From: Pyropia yezoensis
Lineage: Eukaryota; Rhodophyta; Bangiophyceae; Bangiales; Bangiaceae
Assembly: GCA_009829735.1 (NCBI GenBank)
Contig: CM020618.1
Span: forward strand, 27,628,894-27,692,893
Reading direction: 5' to 3'
Length of the DNA stretch: 64,000 nucleotides
Shown here: one piece after another, positions 42,143 through 53,941 of the stretch
How the letters are laid out: each line of letters opens with the position of its first letter
Position numbering within the stretch: position 1 is the stretch's first letter
Notes under the pieces: generated by a model
What the model saw: the letters and a program-made list of their open reading frames with translations, nothing else
Databases searched by the model: none
What the model was told of the DNA's origin: nothing
Made by a program: the position numbers and the translations under genes

Positions 42143-44836
42143 GGCAGTCACACTTCCGAAAGGGACTATCCTTGGGATCGCCGAGGTCTACGAAGGAGAC
42201 ATCCTTGCCCCTGACGTGGAAGGTCATGTGGAACCACTTGAAGTACTGGCGGTCGCCGAAACCACCGAACTGGAGGAACCCGACATCGGGAAGCCTAGTC
42301 GACCACCAGTTCCGGCGAACATTCCGCCGAAGGACCAAGAAGCCTTGAAGGCCCTGGCCGAGGCTGACCTCGACCACCTTTCCTCTTCGGTAGCCGAAGG
42401 GGTACGACGGATGCTAAGAAAGCATGAAGTCAAGTGGACCGGCGGGGCCCTGGGTACCATTGGGGCAACCCAACACCGTATGGACCTAGTACCAGGCGCA
42501 CGACCCGCCCGGTCGCAACCGCACCGAGCGGGACCTATGCAACGAGAGACCGTTGACGGAGACGTGAAGAGGACGAGCGAAGCTAAGGTGATTCGACCTT
42601 CGATGTCGGAGTGGGGCGCCCCAGTCGTCATCGTACCGAAGAAGGATCAAACCCCTTGGTTCTGCATCGATTATCGACGCCTCAAGTTGGTCACCAAGAA
42701 AGACTCATACCCTTTACAAAGGATGGATGAGTGTATCGACTCCCTGGGGGAAGCCACAGTGTTTACCACTATCGACTGCAATGCCGGGTACTGGCAGATC
42801 CCAGTGGCGGAGAAGGAAGTCCCGAAGACAGCGTTCGTCAGTCACAGTGGAGTGTACGAGTTCATAAGGATGCCCTTCGGATTGTCCAACGCCCCCGCCA
42901 CATTCCAGCGGGCCATCGACATTATACTGTCGGGAGTGAAGTAGCGTACCTGCCTAGGGTACCTGGACGATGTCATCGTCTTCTCGCGTAGCATGGATGA
43001 CCATGTGCAGCATGTCGTCGGGTTGCTCACCCTCTTGCGGAACGCCGGGGTAACCCTGCGTCTCAAGAAGTGCGCCTTCTTTCAACAGACCGTCGAGTAC
43101 CTGGGTCACCAGATCACACCAGGTAAACTGGGAGTACTCGAGGCTAATACCCGGGTACTCCGGGATGCGCAATACCCGACCACCCAGACACAGCTGACGA
43201 GCTTTCTAGGGACGCGTAGCGTATACCGACGGTTCGTCAAGGACTTCGCTCGTATAGCAAAACCGTTAACGGTTCTTACAAGCAGCACCTTGCCAAAGGT
43301 ACTCCAACCCCCCTCGCCGAGCGAGGGAGAGGCATTCGAATTGCTCAAGTAAGCCCTGCTAGCCCCACCCGTGCTTGCGTTGCCGCATAGACGCGGGACC
43401 TTTGTCATCGATGTCGATGCATGCGATACCCCAGTGGGGTGCACCCTGTTACAGGGAGAGACACTCATCGGTACCGATAATGTTATCGCGGACCTACGAA
43501 GATACCCGACAGGTGGACGAGGACATCCCGGTGGTACCGGTTTGCATGGTGGGTAACGCCACCCAAGGTATGGTTGACCATACCATGGCACACCGCGCGT
43601 GCCCACTGACTCTCGCGGACTTCCGCGAGGCACAGGCCAATGACGATGACTGTAGACGCCATCGCGCTAACCTCCTGGCCGGCACGGCCGGCATCTTTTC
43701 CGAGAACACGAGATCCCTGCAGCCGGACACCCGGGAGGCTCGCGCATGCTCGCAGGGATGCGAAGGTTCTTCTACTGGCCAGCAATGGCCGTCCACGTAA
43801 TCGACCAAGTGCGGGGATGCCACCCGTGTGCACGGAATCGTATGAGCGTTCATAAGCGGGCATCCGCCTTGAAGCTACTCCCTCCGGATGGGCCCAACGA
43901 GCAAGTCGCTATCAACATACTCTGGCCACTTCCGGTACCGGAAGAAGGGAACAGGTACATCCTGGTCATGTCTGACCGCTTCACCAAGCTGTCACGAGCG
44001 GCGGCCATTCTGGATGATACGGCATACACCGTCATGAACTCATCGGTTGACCACTGGATCAGTGCTTACGGAGTGAAGAACCAACTCCTCTCCGACAACG
44101 GAGCAAACCTGACTTCAGCATTCCGCACTAAGGTCATGGGCATGTTCGGGTTCGAACCACGTCGGGCGTCCGACTACCACCCGCAAACCAACGGGCAGGT
44201 GGAGCGGTTCAACCGCACCATCGTCAAGGTGCTCCAATGCTACGTGGCAGAGCACACGAACACGTGGGACAGGCTCCTGTCCGTATTGACCCTGGCATAC
44301 AATGCCAGGTCCCACCGGAGCACGAACATTGCACCACTGGAGTGGGTCATGCCAATGGGCGTCGGTTACCTGACGCTGCCACCGGGCAGATGCACTCGGT
44401 ATGACATACCGAAGGGTCGTCCGGCCGAGCGGATCCACCTAGCTTGGTTGGCCAAGCTATCGTGGATGACAACTAAGCTCAAGGGTGCCCTTGAGCGAAC
44501 TAAATCTTGATACAAGAAGAACTTCGACGCCCGACTACGGGTGCGCAACGCGAACCTGGTGACAGGTGACTGAATCTTTATCAGACACCAGAAGTTCCGA
44601 GGGAACAAGCATATGCAACCGGTCAAGGGACCGTATCAGACACTACACAGAAGTGATCACTCTGTCATCCTCCACTCCGATACGGAGATACAACACATCA
44701 ATCTGAATGATGCCACACCGGCTCCGAAGCCGAAACAGCCTCAGCCGGCACCGGCTGGGTTGCTACATGAAGCTCTTACAACCCACCGGTCAGATGACCT
44801 GGTGGGGCCGGATGGAATCCCACACCTGGTGGAGAG
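42066..44836 (+). pseudogene. GypC pol remnant: RT, integrase, start of chromodomain
   Basis: Broken polyprotein. RT has WGAPVVIVPKKDQTPWFCID, MPFGLSNAPATFQRAID and YLDDVIVFS; a TAG at 42,942 replaces a Trp. A stop at about 43,350 follows FELLK. RNase H is reduced to FVIDVDACDTPVGCTLLQ and then deleted. In integrase, from about 43,746, the first catalytic Asp is Asn (INILWPLP), while SDNGANLTS and HPQTNGQVERFN are kept. The frame is lost near 44,510 and reappears at 44,613 (QPVKGPYQTLHRSDHSVIL, the integrase C-terminal domain). It runs to HLVES at 44,836, where GypB's LTR begins; the chromodomain continues at 31,423 (-). Confidence 0.85.
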
Positions 44837-45305
44837 TGCGGCAAGAGCAACTTGCACACACGACACCCAAGCTGCGGCGGTGTACAAGAGCTGCCTCCCG
44901 TGTCGGGGGAACCGGAAGAAGTGCAAGTCGCACACACTCTGTCCCTGTTGTGGGGCAATCCCCCCCCGGACAAACAAAAAGATGGTGTGTGGTCCAACAG
45001 TTTCTTGGTCGGGACGGGGACGCAGGGCCAAGCCCCGCTGTCCCTCCCCTTATCCCCCCAGGGTCCCCTCAGAATCTCGCCACTCAGAATCTCCCACCCC
45101 AGCACCTGCCCACCGGGCCACACGAAAATTCAAGACGATAAATGCAGAAAACCCTCAAATCCAAGTTCGATTTACTACTAAGCTAACTATCCCAAACTTA
45201 GGGAATACGGACCCAAATGCAGGGGGAGGAACGGGTCAGGCTAGTGGCCTGCCGCCCCTTGCATGGCACGTGTTGCCCCCCTACCTGGGGGTCACTACTG
45301 CCACA
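44837..45305 (-). repeat. GypB 3' LTR (469 bp)
   Basis: Element ends TGCCGCA instead of TGCCACA. Outer flank GAGAG (44,832-44,836) = CTCTC on the element strand, pairing with GypA's 5' flank. Together with about 1 kb of internal sequence it forms an inverted repeat with the GypA 3' end around 40,801-44,836. Confidence 0.92.
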
Positions 45306-45643
45306 CTCCCCTCTCCTCACTTCCGACCGACCCGGTCGGCCCTGTGAGGGGGTGCGTAAACGCACGTCTCGGCGTTGGGGGCGCGACTTGCTGTCACCCC
45401 TCGAGTACGTAACGTGGATGTGGAGGCGGTCACGTTGACCGCCCCTCTCCTCAAGCTTGCCCACTCGGCAGCTTGCTCTTCTCGGTTCACACTTCACCAT
45501 CACCACCACCTCCCCTTCACCGTCCACGGGGCCGCCCCACGCTGGGGAGGCCACCCGTCTACCCATCATCCGAGTCCCCCTCAACTCGAGGCGGGTCTCG
45601 GGCCGCTGTAGCCAGGGCGTCTCTCCCCAACTTAGGGAGAGCC

Positions 45644-46390
45644 ATGGCGACCCCGGTGGTGGAGACCGACTCTCTTGATGAATGTATGTAGGACACCTCC
45701 TACGGTGTAGCGCCCGCCGGGACTTCCGGCGGGGGCTCCGCGATCGCTCCGGGGGATGGGGCTCCCGCGTCACCCGGCTTTGGGTTGACGGCGGGATCTC
45801 CCCCGGAGGCGGGCCGCGTCGTCCCACGTGAGGCCTTGGGGCTGTGGTTTTACCCCACTTGGCCTCTATATGAGGAGGGGTTGACTGTTCTTCGCTGTGG
45901 CCGACTTGGCGCAGCGATGGGTCGGGTATGGGACCGCCTACGGGAGAAGTATCCCCGTAGGTTGGGGTTCCCTGCTGGCGTCAGGACGGACCAGTTTGCC
46001 TTCCTGGACGACGAGCAGGTCGAAGATGTACAGCGTGCCAAGGCCATGGTGGACCGCGGGGGAACTATCCCGGGTCCCGGCGACTTGCCGACCTCTGCTT
46101 GAGACGTGGTGGCAACTCGCCCCCCGTACCTTCACGAGGCCGATCCGCACACTCATCACTTTGATGTGCGGATGGAGAGGGACTTCCGGCGAGGTCCCTA
46201 CTTGGTGACCTCGGCTCAACTTGAGTTTCCGGAGCAGTCCGCTGCCAGTAAGGAGCAGTACTACCCGAAGAAGCCCGAGTGGTGGCCTCAAGTTGAGGTC
46301 CCCTACGGGTGCCCGGCGTTGCTACCGCACAGTATGCCGGGACCTTCTCAGCGGGAAGGTCCTCCACATATTCCCACGTATCAAATTTGA
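45644..46390 (+). pseudogene. antisense ORF of GypB, truncated
   Basis: Counterpart of the GypA antisense ORF: MATPVVETDSLDECM, then TAG (45,689), the second open part to TGA (46,100), and a third part to about 46,320. There a deletion joins it to sequence antisense to the chromodomain. Both stops are at the same codons as in GypA. Confidence 0.6.
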
Positions 46391-49300
46391 CTTTGTAGCC
46401 AAACCAACGCACCCTCAACATGAGGCGGTTAGTGTCCTCATCCCAGCCGTGGTCGATGAACTTATCGAACACGTACTCCTGCGGGCCCTGTTTGGCCGCA
46501 GGCAGCGAGGGCAGGCGCCACGCTTCCAGCGCCCGCGCCCAAGCTGGGTCGCCTGCAGGCGGTGGTGCAACTTTGACAACGTCTTGTCCGTTCACTGTGC
46601 GGACCCCATCGTCACTTTCGATGGTGAAGCGCCGCCCATCAGTACGAAGGACCTGGTACGGCCCCTTCGTCTGGAATACCAACTTACCCCCAGTTGGGGT
46701 GTGTGAGTGAGCCAGTACCCAGTCTCCCTGCTCGAAGACGTGCCCAGCATTGCTTATCTTTTTGTCAAAGGTACGCTTGTAGCGCTTTTGTGCTTTGTCC
46801 ATCTCAGCCCTGACTTTAGGGATGAGGTGTTCAAGCCTAGCAGCGAACTCCGCCTTACTCTCAGTAGGAGTAGGCGTACTGCCACCATCCTCCCTAGTTG
46901 GGAGCGGCCGCCGCACGGCGAGAGACCGCACGCGACGGGGGGTCACAAAAGCGAGGGGTACTTCCCCGGTGGATGAGTGAACCTGCGAATTGCAGGCAGT
47001 CGTAAGAATAGAAATGTATCGGTCGCACGTTTTCACGTGCTCGCTCACATAGTGGCGCAGCTGCCGAACAATAGTTTTGTTGAAGCGCTCCACCTGCCCA
47101 TTAGTTTATGGGTGGTAGGGGGTGGCATAGTTTGCCTTAACCCCCAACATATCCAGCACTCCCTGAAACAGCACGGACGCAAATTGCGGTCCATTGTCCG
47201 ATAGTGTACTGTCCGGGATGCCATACGCGGCAACACAGTGAAGGATCGCAGATGACCAGAGAGTACTGGTTGCCCTCCTCGGTCACTGGCAGTGGCCCAA
47301 GGATGTCCATCGCCAACGCGGCAGAGGGCTTCTTGGCTGGGAACAGTAACATAGCCGTAGTAGGCCGCCGTTCCATCAGACGGTTCTGCGCACAACTTGT
47401 GCAGGCAGTCACCCAACTGTAGATGTCCACCACAATGGACGGCCAGTAGTACCTGGTCTTCAGGGTCTGGTACAGTGTACTAGACCCCAGGTGTCCACCC
47501 GTGGGAGCGTTGTGCTCCCTCTCAAGGATACTGTCCTTGAGAGATGCGGGGACGACAAGTTGTTCTGTCCCCTGGAATACCCCCCTCCTCAAGAGGAGGC
47601 CATCGTTTCCGACAAAGAACCGCATCTCCGCCACTGTATCCAGCGTATCCCTCTGCGACTTGCAGAAGGGGGCCTCGGCCTGGGCCTTCACCACCTCATC
47701 CAGGGACAGGGGCAAGTACTTCTTGTTCTCTGGCGCCTCGGGGTCCAACGCCTGACCCGAGCACGTGACTACCCCCCCGATGGGGATGTCCTCATCGACT
47801 GGGTTAGTGTCCAGCTCCTCGGTAGGTACCCGAGAGAGGCCGTCGGCAAGGGCATGTTGCCTGCCAGGTCGGTACCCAATATCAAAGTTGAAGGGTGCCA
47901 GTCGCACCCTCCACCGGTTGAGACGAGTGCTCGTGCAATCCGTCTTGAAGATGAACTGCAACGCGCGGTGGTCACAGCGGATGAGGAACTTCTCACCCTC
48001 CAGGTAGTGACGAAGTGACGTCACCGCCCACACCACTGCGAGTCCTTCCAACTCGGTGACTCGGTAGTTCTTCTCGGCCGAGTTCAGCCCCTTGCTGAAG
48101 TATCCTACCGGCAAGTACTCCTTGTCCGGCTGCTGCTGAAGCAGCACACAACCAAGTTGGTCGTAGCTAGCGTCCACATCCAGGATGTAGTGGCCTCCCA
48201 ACCTGGGAATATCCAAGATGGGGGGCTTCAGCAGAAGGTCCCGAAGAGTCTCAAAGGAATCCTGCTCCACCCGACTTGGGGGAGGCAGGTGCTTCGGTAG
48301 CGTTGAGCTAATCAGCCCATTCAACGGCTTCGCCACCTTGGCCAAGCCCTTGGTGAAACGTCGGTACACGTTACACATCCCGAGGAAGCTCCTCATCTGG
48401 GTCTGAGTCCGGGGGTACTTAGCCTTACGGATGGCCCTCAAGTTCTTCTCATTGACATTTAGGCGCCCCGGACGGACAACATGTCCCAAGTATTCCACCT
48501 CTTGAGTGAAGAGGTAGCACTTACTTGCCTTCGGTGATACACCGGCGTCAGGAAGTAGCTTGAACACTTGGCCAAGATGGCCAATGTGTTCCTCCGGACT
48601 TCGGGAGAACACAATGATATCGTCTAGGTACACGAGACAGATCTGCCACCGTACTCCGGCCAGAATCATGTCCATAGCGCGCTGGAAAGTTGCCGGCGCG
48701 TTACACAGGCCAAACGGTAGTCGCTTGCACTGGTAGGTACCACAGTGACAGGTAAAGGTAGTTTTATGCCTGTCTTCCGGGGCAATGGGAATTTGCCAGT
48801 ACCCCGCGTTACAGTCAAGGGTAGAGAACACGTTTGCCTCCCCAAATGAGTCCAGACAGTCGTCCATCCTAGGTAGGGGATAACTGTCCTTCACCATGCT
48901 CTCGTTGAGTTTACGGTAGTCGATACAGAACCGTGGGGTCCCATCAACTTTGGGGAACATAACCACCGCGCTCGCCCACTCGGCGTTGCTGGCCTCAATC
49001 ACATCGAGGGCCTCCATGCGAGCAACTTGCTCCTTAACGAGGGCCCTTGAACGGGGTCCTCCCCTATACGGTTGTTGGCGTACAGGGGGTGCGCCGGGTT
49101 TCAACTCGATCCGGTGTTGGGTGGCTCTCATGAGTCCCAATTGACCATCCCACAACTTGTGATATTGGTCCAAGAGGCGTTCAACTTGAACCCTCAACCT
49201 GGGTGGAACACTCTCCATGTTCACATGGGGCCGAGGAGAGGCGGCCGACCTGGCTTGATGCTTCTCCATTCCGGACTTCGGGTCGCTACTCGCGCCCGCA

Positions 49301-50040
49301 TTGAGGGTGACCGCTACTACCGGTCCCTCATTTTGGTCGATATAGCCGAACCTGGCTCCCGACTTGAAGTACTTGGGCGACGAGCTCAGGTTCATCACCT
49401 GGATCCTCCACGGGACTCCGACTTTGGATTCCATCGTGCCAAGGGCAACATGCACTTGGTGCTTGCGAGAAAGACGGGGGTAAGGGTGCACCAGCCCGTT
49501 CCCCGTATAATCAGTTACAACGTCAACGTGCGCCACCGAGTTGGGGGGCAACGTGACTTTACGGGCTAAACGCAGGGTAGCAGTAAACCCTTCCCTCACA
49601 GAGCAAACAGGCTTCGACTGTGAGACTGCTACAGGAGCCACAGACTTTCCCTTACCAAGGATGGGGATGGTCTCCCCATTCATCAACTTGACCCAGTACT
49701 CAGGGCCATAAATCAAAGGCACTTGTGTAACAACATAAGGGGTACCCAGAAGCAGGGGTACCGATATATTCTCAAATACTCCATAAGTCACGTCGAACTC
49801 ATGGGTTCCCAACCTAGTTGGTAGGGTCACGGCACCAACGATTGGAAGTACCCCACCATTGATGTCGATCAGATGGTCAGCTTTACACTTCCAGCGTTGG
49901 AGCTTCATCTCCTTTGGTAATTGCGACTTGCGTATCAAAGAGGCTCCTGACCCGGTATCAAGTACGACACGGGCACAGCAGGCACGGCCGGGGGCAAGTT
50001 GCACCCGTCCAGCCACCTGGAAGTTCTCACCCGTCAGCAC
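46065..50040 (-). pseudogene. GypB pol
   Basis: Open from the protease (LDTGSGASL) through RT (YLDDIIVFS), RNase H (RCDHRALQFIF, where GypA has a stop) and the integrase zinc finger and AMDILGPLP, 967 aa down to 47,137. A deletion of about 70 bp at 47,240-47,250 shifts the frame and removes the second part of the integrase core start. The downstream part (47,093-46,065) carries ERFNKTIVRQLRHYV, the C-terminal domain and a chromodomain with FDKFIDHGWDEDTNR, then reads out of the element's normal end into deletion-joined sequence. The codon before TNGQVERF is TAA, as in GypA. Confidence 0.9.
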
Positions 50041-50195
50041 CGCGATGACCCGACGTGGGCTTACGTTCTTGGGGAGTCTTACCCGCGGTGGGCGGACTCC
50101 CTTACGTCGCCGCAGTATCCGGCAGGGTTGGATCGTCCTCTTGACCCACTTGGCCGAGGCTGCCGTTGTGAGCTTTGGACGGCCAGCTCAAAGGG

Positions 50196-52146
50196 TCATT
50201 CGTTTCCCGCCGACTTGGCGTCTGAATCCGAGGGCGAAGGGGAAGACGACGAGTCCGAGGACGACGTGTCCGCCCCCTCCGCCGAGGGTGTGGCGACCGC
50301 CACTACCGGTCGAGGTCTACCCTCGCGGCGTGAACGTACTTCGTTCGTAGCCGACTTCTTACTCGCATTCCTAACAAGTTGCTGAATGCGTTTACTCAAC
50401 TTGGGGCAATCATATGCCCAGTGTCCATCGGAGTTGCAGTTCCAACACCGATTGTCAGTTCCCGGAGGGGTCTTCCCGACTGGGGAAGACGGAGAAGTAC
50501 CCTGGGAAGCTCCCACGGCAGCTACTACCCGCTCCTTGCGGATTCGGCGTGCCTCTCTCAACTCTCTGGCCTGGCGCGCCTCCTCGCGTTCCTCGGACAA
50601 CTCGGCCTGACGCTCCTGGCGTTGTTCCTCCCGCAACTTGCGGTAGGCCTCACCTCTGCGGTAGGCGAACCTAGCCAACTCGGCCAGGGTCGCCCGGGCA
50701 GTGTTATGCTCCCGGGTCTCCATCCGGACTGACCAATGGAGTCCCTCCACAAACCGACTCTTCACCACAGCTTGTGGATGAAGAAACCTACAAAGATTGT
50801 TGAGCTTACGAACTCGCTCCGCAAAAGACAACTCGTCCTCAGTCTCTTCCTGGTTGGCTTGAGTAAACTCCTCAACTTGAGAAGCCAACGCTGCTTCATC
50901 CACCATGGCTCTCAACAACCAGTTGACGAGGTCCAAATAGGACGTCACCTCCCCAGCGCCTCCACTTGAGGAGCTGGGCATGACGGACATAAGTTCTGTC
51001 CGGAGGTCACCCTTCGTAAACTCCTGTAGCATATAGAAAGCCATGCCTTCACTTATGGCATTGTCGTCACAGGCTTTTGTGAAACGACGTAGAAACTCAA
51101 AGACACGGAGGGGGGGAGTTCCATCCCACTCCGCTTTGTGCCCAAAAGAGTGAAGTGCATTCTTCTTGGCACGGCGCATGGCTCGGGCCTGGTCAGGACC
51201 ATACGCCACCGACTTGTTGTGGAGGGCGTAGGTCTCACAATCAAAGATCCTCTGGTAGACCGGGTTGGCTACCTGGACCTTGGGCGGCACCTCACGTTGA
51301 CGGAACAGCCGCTGGGGCACTGGGGTAAGTTCACCCTCAGTGCCTGTAGTCCGGCGCGGCGCGCTTGGTGTAGCCGCCGGCGTTGCCGGGGGGAACTCCC
51401 CCATAAAGGGCGTATGCCCCACCGAGTATGGTGTGGCTCCCTCTTTGGGAGTCACAGGTGTCGCCCCCTGTTCGGGGCGACCCGAGATAAGCGTGAGGAG
51501 GGATTCCCCCTGTGCCCGCGGGCTCGAAAGCCCCAATCCGGTCTGGACATTAAGGCCATCTGGCAAACTCGCCACAATCTGATTCAGAATAGGATTCGTC
51601 ATCGTGACCACCAGGTCCGGCAAAGTCTGCCGCAACACATTGGTCGCCTCCCGACGGACAGCTTCCGCGAGGAGTGGATTGACGACTCCAGTTGAGTCTC
51701 GGTCCGCCTCCGGGAGTCCACCTGAGGGGTAAGCACGATCCTCAGGGGTCTCAACCGGGGGCATGGGCGCGAGCCCATCGCCGACCAACGGAGGTCCGCC
51801 GTCCTCCGAAAGCCTAGTTGGCGACGGCTCCAAGCCAAAGTTGGCTCCAACCCGAGTGAAACCCGCGGGGACAGTCCTCACCCCTTGGGACGTTCCCGTT
51901 GAGTGTACCACACGGTGGCCAGACTTTGGCCCACCCACATCAGAAGTGTCACCCGAGTGAACTCCCGACTGAGTCGGGGTGGCCTGTTGCCCGCCCGCAC
52001 TTCCAGTCCTGCTGGCTTGAGGGACCTCCAGTCCCTCTGCGACCCCAGGTAAACCTACCTGTGTCTCACCAGTATTCAAAGGCACTGAATGACGTGCATT
52101 ACCTGTGTACTTCCAGACGACGGGGGGTCCGAACAAGCCTTGTTGG
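50196..52146 (-). pseudogene. GypB gag, start codon lost
   Basis: Nearly identical to GypA gag over its whole length (capsid region, coiled segment, CWNCNSDGHWAYDC knuckle, GGGAAAC before the stop). The ATG used in GypA is AAG here (52,139-52,141), and the first residues differ (ACSDPPSSG replaced by a shifted reading). The frame stays open, so a downstream start would be needed. Confidence 0.85.
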
Positions 52147-52260
52147 CTGACGATCCGTATGACACGGTCCAAGTCCACCGTATCTCTGAGACAGAGGGCC
52201 CCCTACACCCGGGTGCACCCGGAGGTAACGTTTACCTGTGTCCCCTGCTGCTCCACCGAA

Positions 52261-52729
52261 TGTGGCAAAACCCTCTTGCACACGCGACACCCAAGTTGGC
52301 GCGGTGTACAAGCGCTGCCTCCCGTGTCGGGGGAACCGGAAGAAGTGCAAGTCGCACACGCGCTGTCTTTGTTGTGGGGCAATCCCCCCACGGACAAACA
52401 AGAAGATGGTGTGTGGTCCAACAGTTTCTTGGTCGGGACGGGGACGCAGGGCCAAGCCCCGCTGTCCCTCCCCTTATCCCCCCAGGGTCCCCTCAGAATC
52501 TCGCCACTCAGAATCTCCCACCCCAGCACCTGCCCACCGGGCCACACGACATTTCAAGACGATAAGTGCAGAAAACCCTCAAATCCAAGTTGAATTTCCT
52601 ACTAAGCTAACTATCCCAAACTTAGGGAATACGAACCCAAATGCAGGGGGAGGAACGGGTCAGGCTAGTGGCCTGCCGCCCCTTGCATGGCACGTGTTGC
52701 CCCCCTACCTGGGGGTCAATACTGCCACA
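52261..52729 (-). repeat. GypB 5' LTR (469 bp)
   Basis: Begins TGTGGCAGTATTGACC and ends TGCCACA (element strand); the PBS follows two to three bases later (complement at 52,241-52,258). Its outer flank on the element strand is ACGGT. Confidence 0.92.
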
Positions 52730-52822
52730 ACCGTGACCAATACGGACTCCCAAATTCAAAGTTGAGGGATAGAAGTAGGCCCCCTAGATTAGGGTCACAA
52801 TACGGTCATCCATATTGCTACA
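52730..52822 (-). repeat. GypC 5' LTR, outer part
   Basis: Element strand starts TGTAGCA at 52,822, matching as an inverted repeat the TGCTACA end at 41,074, and is followed outside by the duplication CCGGT (52,823-52,827) shared with 29,518-29,522. Joined to 40,806-41,074 it gives an LTR of about 362 bp. Confidence 0.65.
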
Positions 52823-52827
52823 CCGGT

Positions 52828-53466
52828 CCCGGTCGTCGTCTCTGCCAGCTCAAACCCGCGGCACTTTCCTTTCTCTGACCTGGCTCATGCGAACAAGTGC
52901 AGCGCGATTCACTGTTTACAGGAAAGTACAGAAGCTCGCGCAAAGAACCGATCAGGAATTCTTGTTCAGATCTGACACTTTGGCGAATATGCAAGCTTGT
53001 TGCAGCCTACATACGGCGCATTTCATGCAACATGCAGCACTTCGTAGCTCGATGGCAGCAAAATACCGCGCACTGCACATGGTCCGAATCGCCGACAATG
53101 ACCCGTGCTCCTCACGCAAGTAGAAGCGAAGCCCCCGCACCACCGCTCTGGAACGCCGCGCAGGAACCATTCCCGCCTCCCTTTGTAGGGCAAACACATC
53201 TTCCCCAGCTCTTCCCCCTTCCATCGGCCAGGACGACTAATCTCCTTGAACGGCGACATGCACACCACACACCCCACGAACGGTTGCGCATCAGACCTCT
53301 TCCACCCGTCCGTCGTCTGCACAAGGCCCCACACCTGGGTTGTGGCAGAGGTGGAGGTCAGCGCCGTGATGTCAAAAAGTCGTGAGGAATGGCTTGCAGC
53401 GCCCGGTGGGGGGGGGGAGGGAGTGCACCGCCTCCCCATTGATGACCAGAGGGGCGTGGTGGGGCG
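52828..53466. other. spacer, nothing recognised
   Basis: Short open frames on both strands with no domain. A frame at 52,897-53,385 (+) has no recognisable features. Confidence 0.5.
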
Positions 53467-53936
53467 TGTAGCAGAACTGGCCCCACGCAGGGGGGGCAGA
53501 GCGCGCCAAACTGGGACGGGGGACAACTGGTCTGACACGTTCCTCCCTTTGCACTTGATCCCGAATTTCCCTCAGTCTGGGATACTTTGCTTGATAGTAA
53601 ATCCAACATGGATGGGAGGGATTTCTGCACTTTATCGTCTTGAAATGTCGTGTGGCCCGGTGGGCAGGTGCTGGGGTGGGAGATTCTGAGTGGCGAGATT
53701 CTGAGGGGACCCTGGGGGGATAAGGGGAGGGACAGCGGGGCTTGACCTCGCTTCCCCGCCCCGACCAAGAAACTGTTGGACCACACACTATCTTCTTGCT
53801 TGTCCGTGGGGGGATTGCCCCACAACAAAGACAGCGCGTGTGCGACTTGCACTCCTTTCGGTTCCCCCGACATGGGAGGCAGCCCATGTGCACCTCCCCA
53901 ACTTGGGTGCTGGGTGCGCGAGCGGTTTTTGCCACA
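53467..53936 (+). repeat. solo LTR of the GypA/B family, diverged
   Basis: Starts TGTAGCAG (family TGTGGCAG) and ends TGCCACA, 470 bp. The central block, from GTGGCCCGGTGGGCAGGTGC onward, is very close to the GypA/B LTRs, while the first 100 bp are diverged. No gag/pol or PBS adjoins it. Flanks GGGCG and AGGCG are a near-match 5-bp duplication, as expected for a solo LTR left by LTR-LTR recombination. Confidence 0.85.
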
Positions 53937-53941
53937 AGGCG

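Larger units (their letters stand above)
44837..52729 (-). mobile_element. GypB: Ty3/gypsy element, inverted copy of the GypA family, 7.9 kb
   Basis: Same family as GypA, closely matching throughout, on the minus strand. It lacks about 1.4 kb between the chromodomain and the antisense ORF (GypA 37,893-39,322), has about 70 bp missing in integrase, and has lost the gag ATG. Flanks are ACGGT (5') and CTCTC (3'), which do not match each other. Confidence 0.92.
29523..52822 (-). mobile_element. GypC: outer Ty3/gypsy element of the nest, split and partly inverted
   Basis: Reconstructed from three pieces. The 3' LTR, 3' region and chromodomain lie at 29,523-31,423 (-). The R-U5 of the 5' LTR, gag remnant and pol lie at 40,806-44,836 (now +). 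The U3 start of the 5' LTR lies at 52,735-52,822 (-). Outer ends are TGTAGCA/TGCTACA, with CCGGT duplications on both sides. Insertion of GypA (target CTCTC, inside the pol chromodomain) and GypB (target ACGGT, inside the 5' LTR), then inversion between them, explains the order. GypC itself would be about 6 kb. Gag C-terminus, protease and most of RNase H are missing, so it is defective. Alternative: an assembly error through the inverted copies. Confidence 0.75.

Noticed and set aside
33964-44510. Stops at Gln positions (TAG 36,196; TAA 37,117) as a sign of an alternative genetic code
   Set aside because: Other in-frame stops replace Trp (42,942) and Glu (37,492), GypB has CAG at one of the sites, and the host-type genes end normally at TAG/TAA. 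Decay is simpler.
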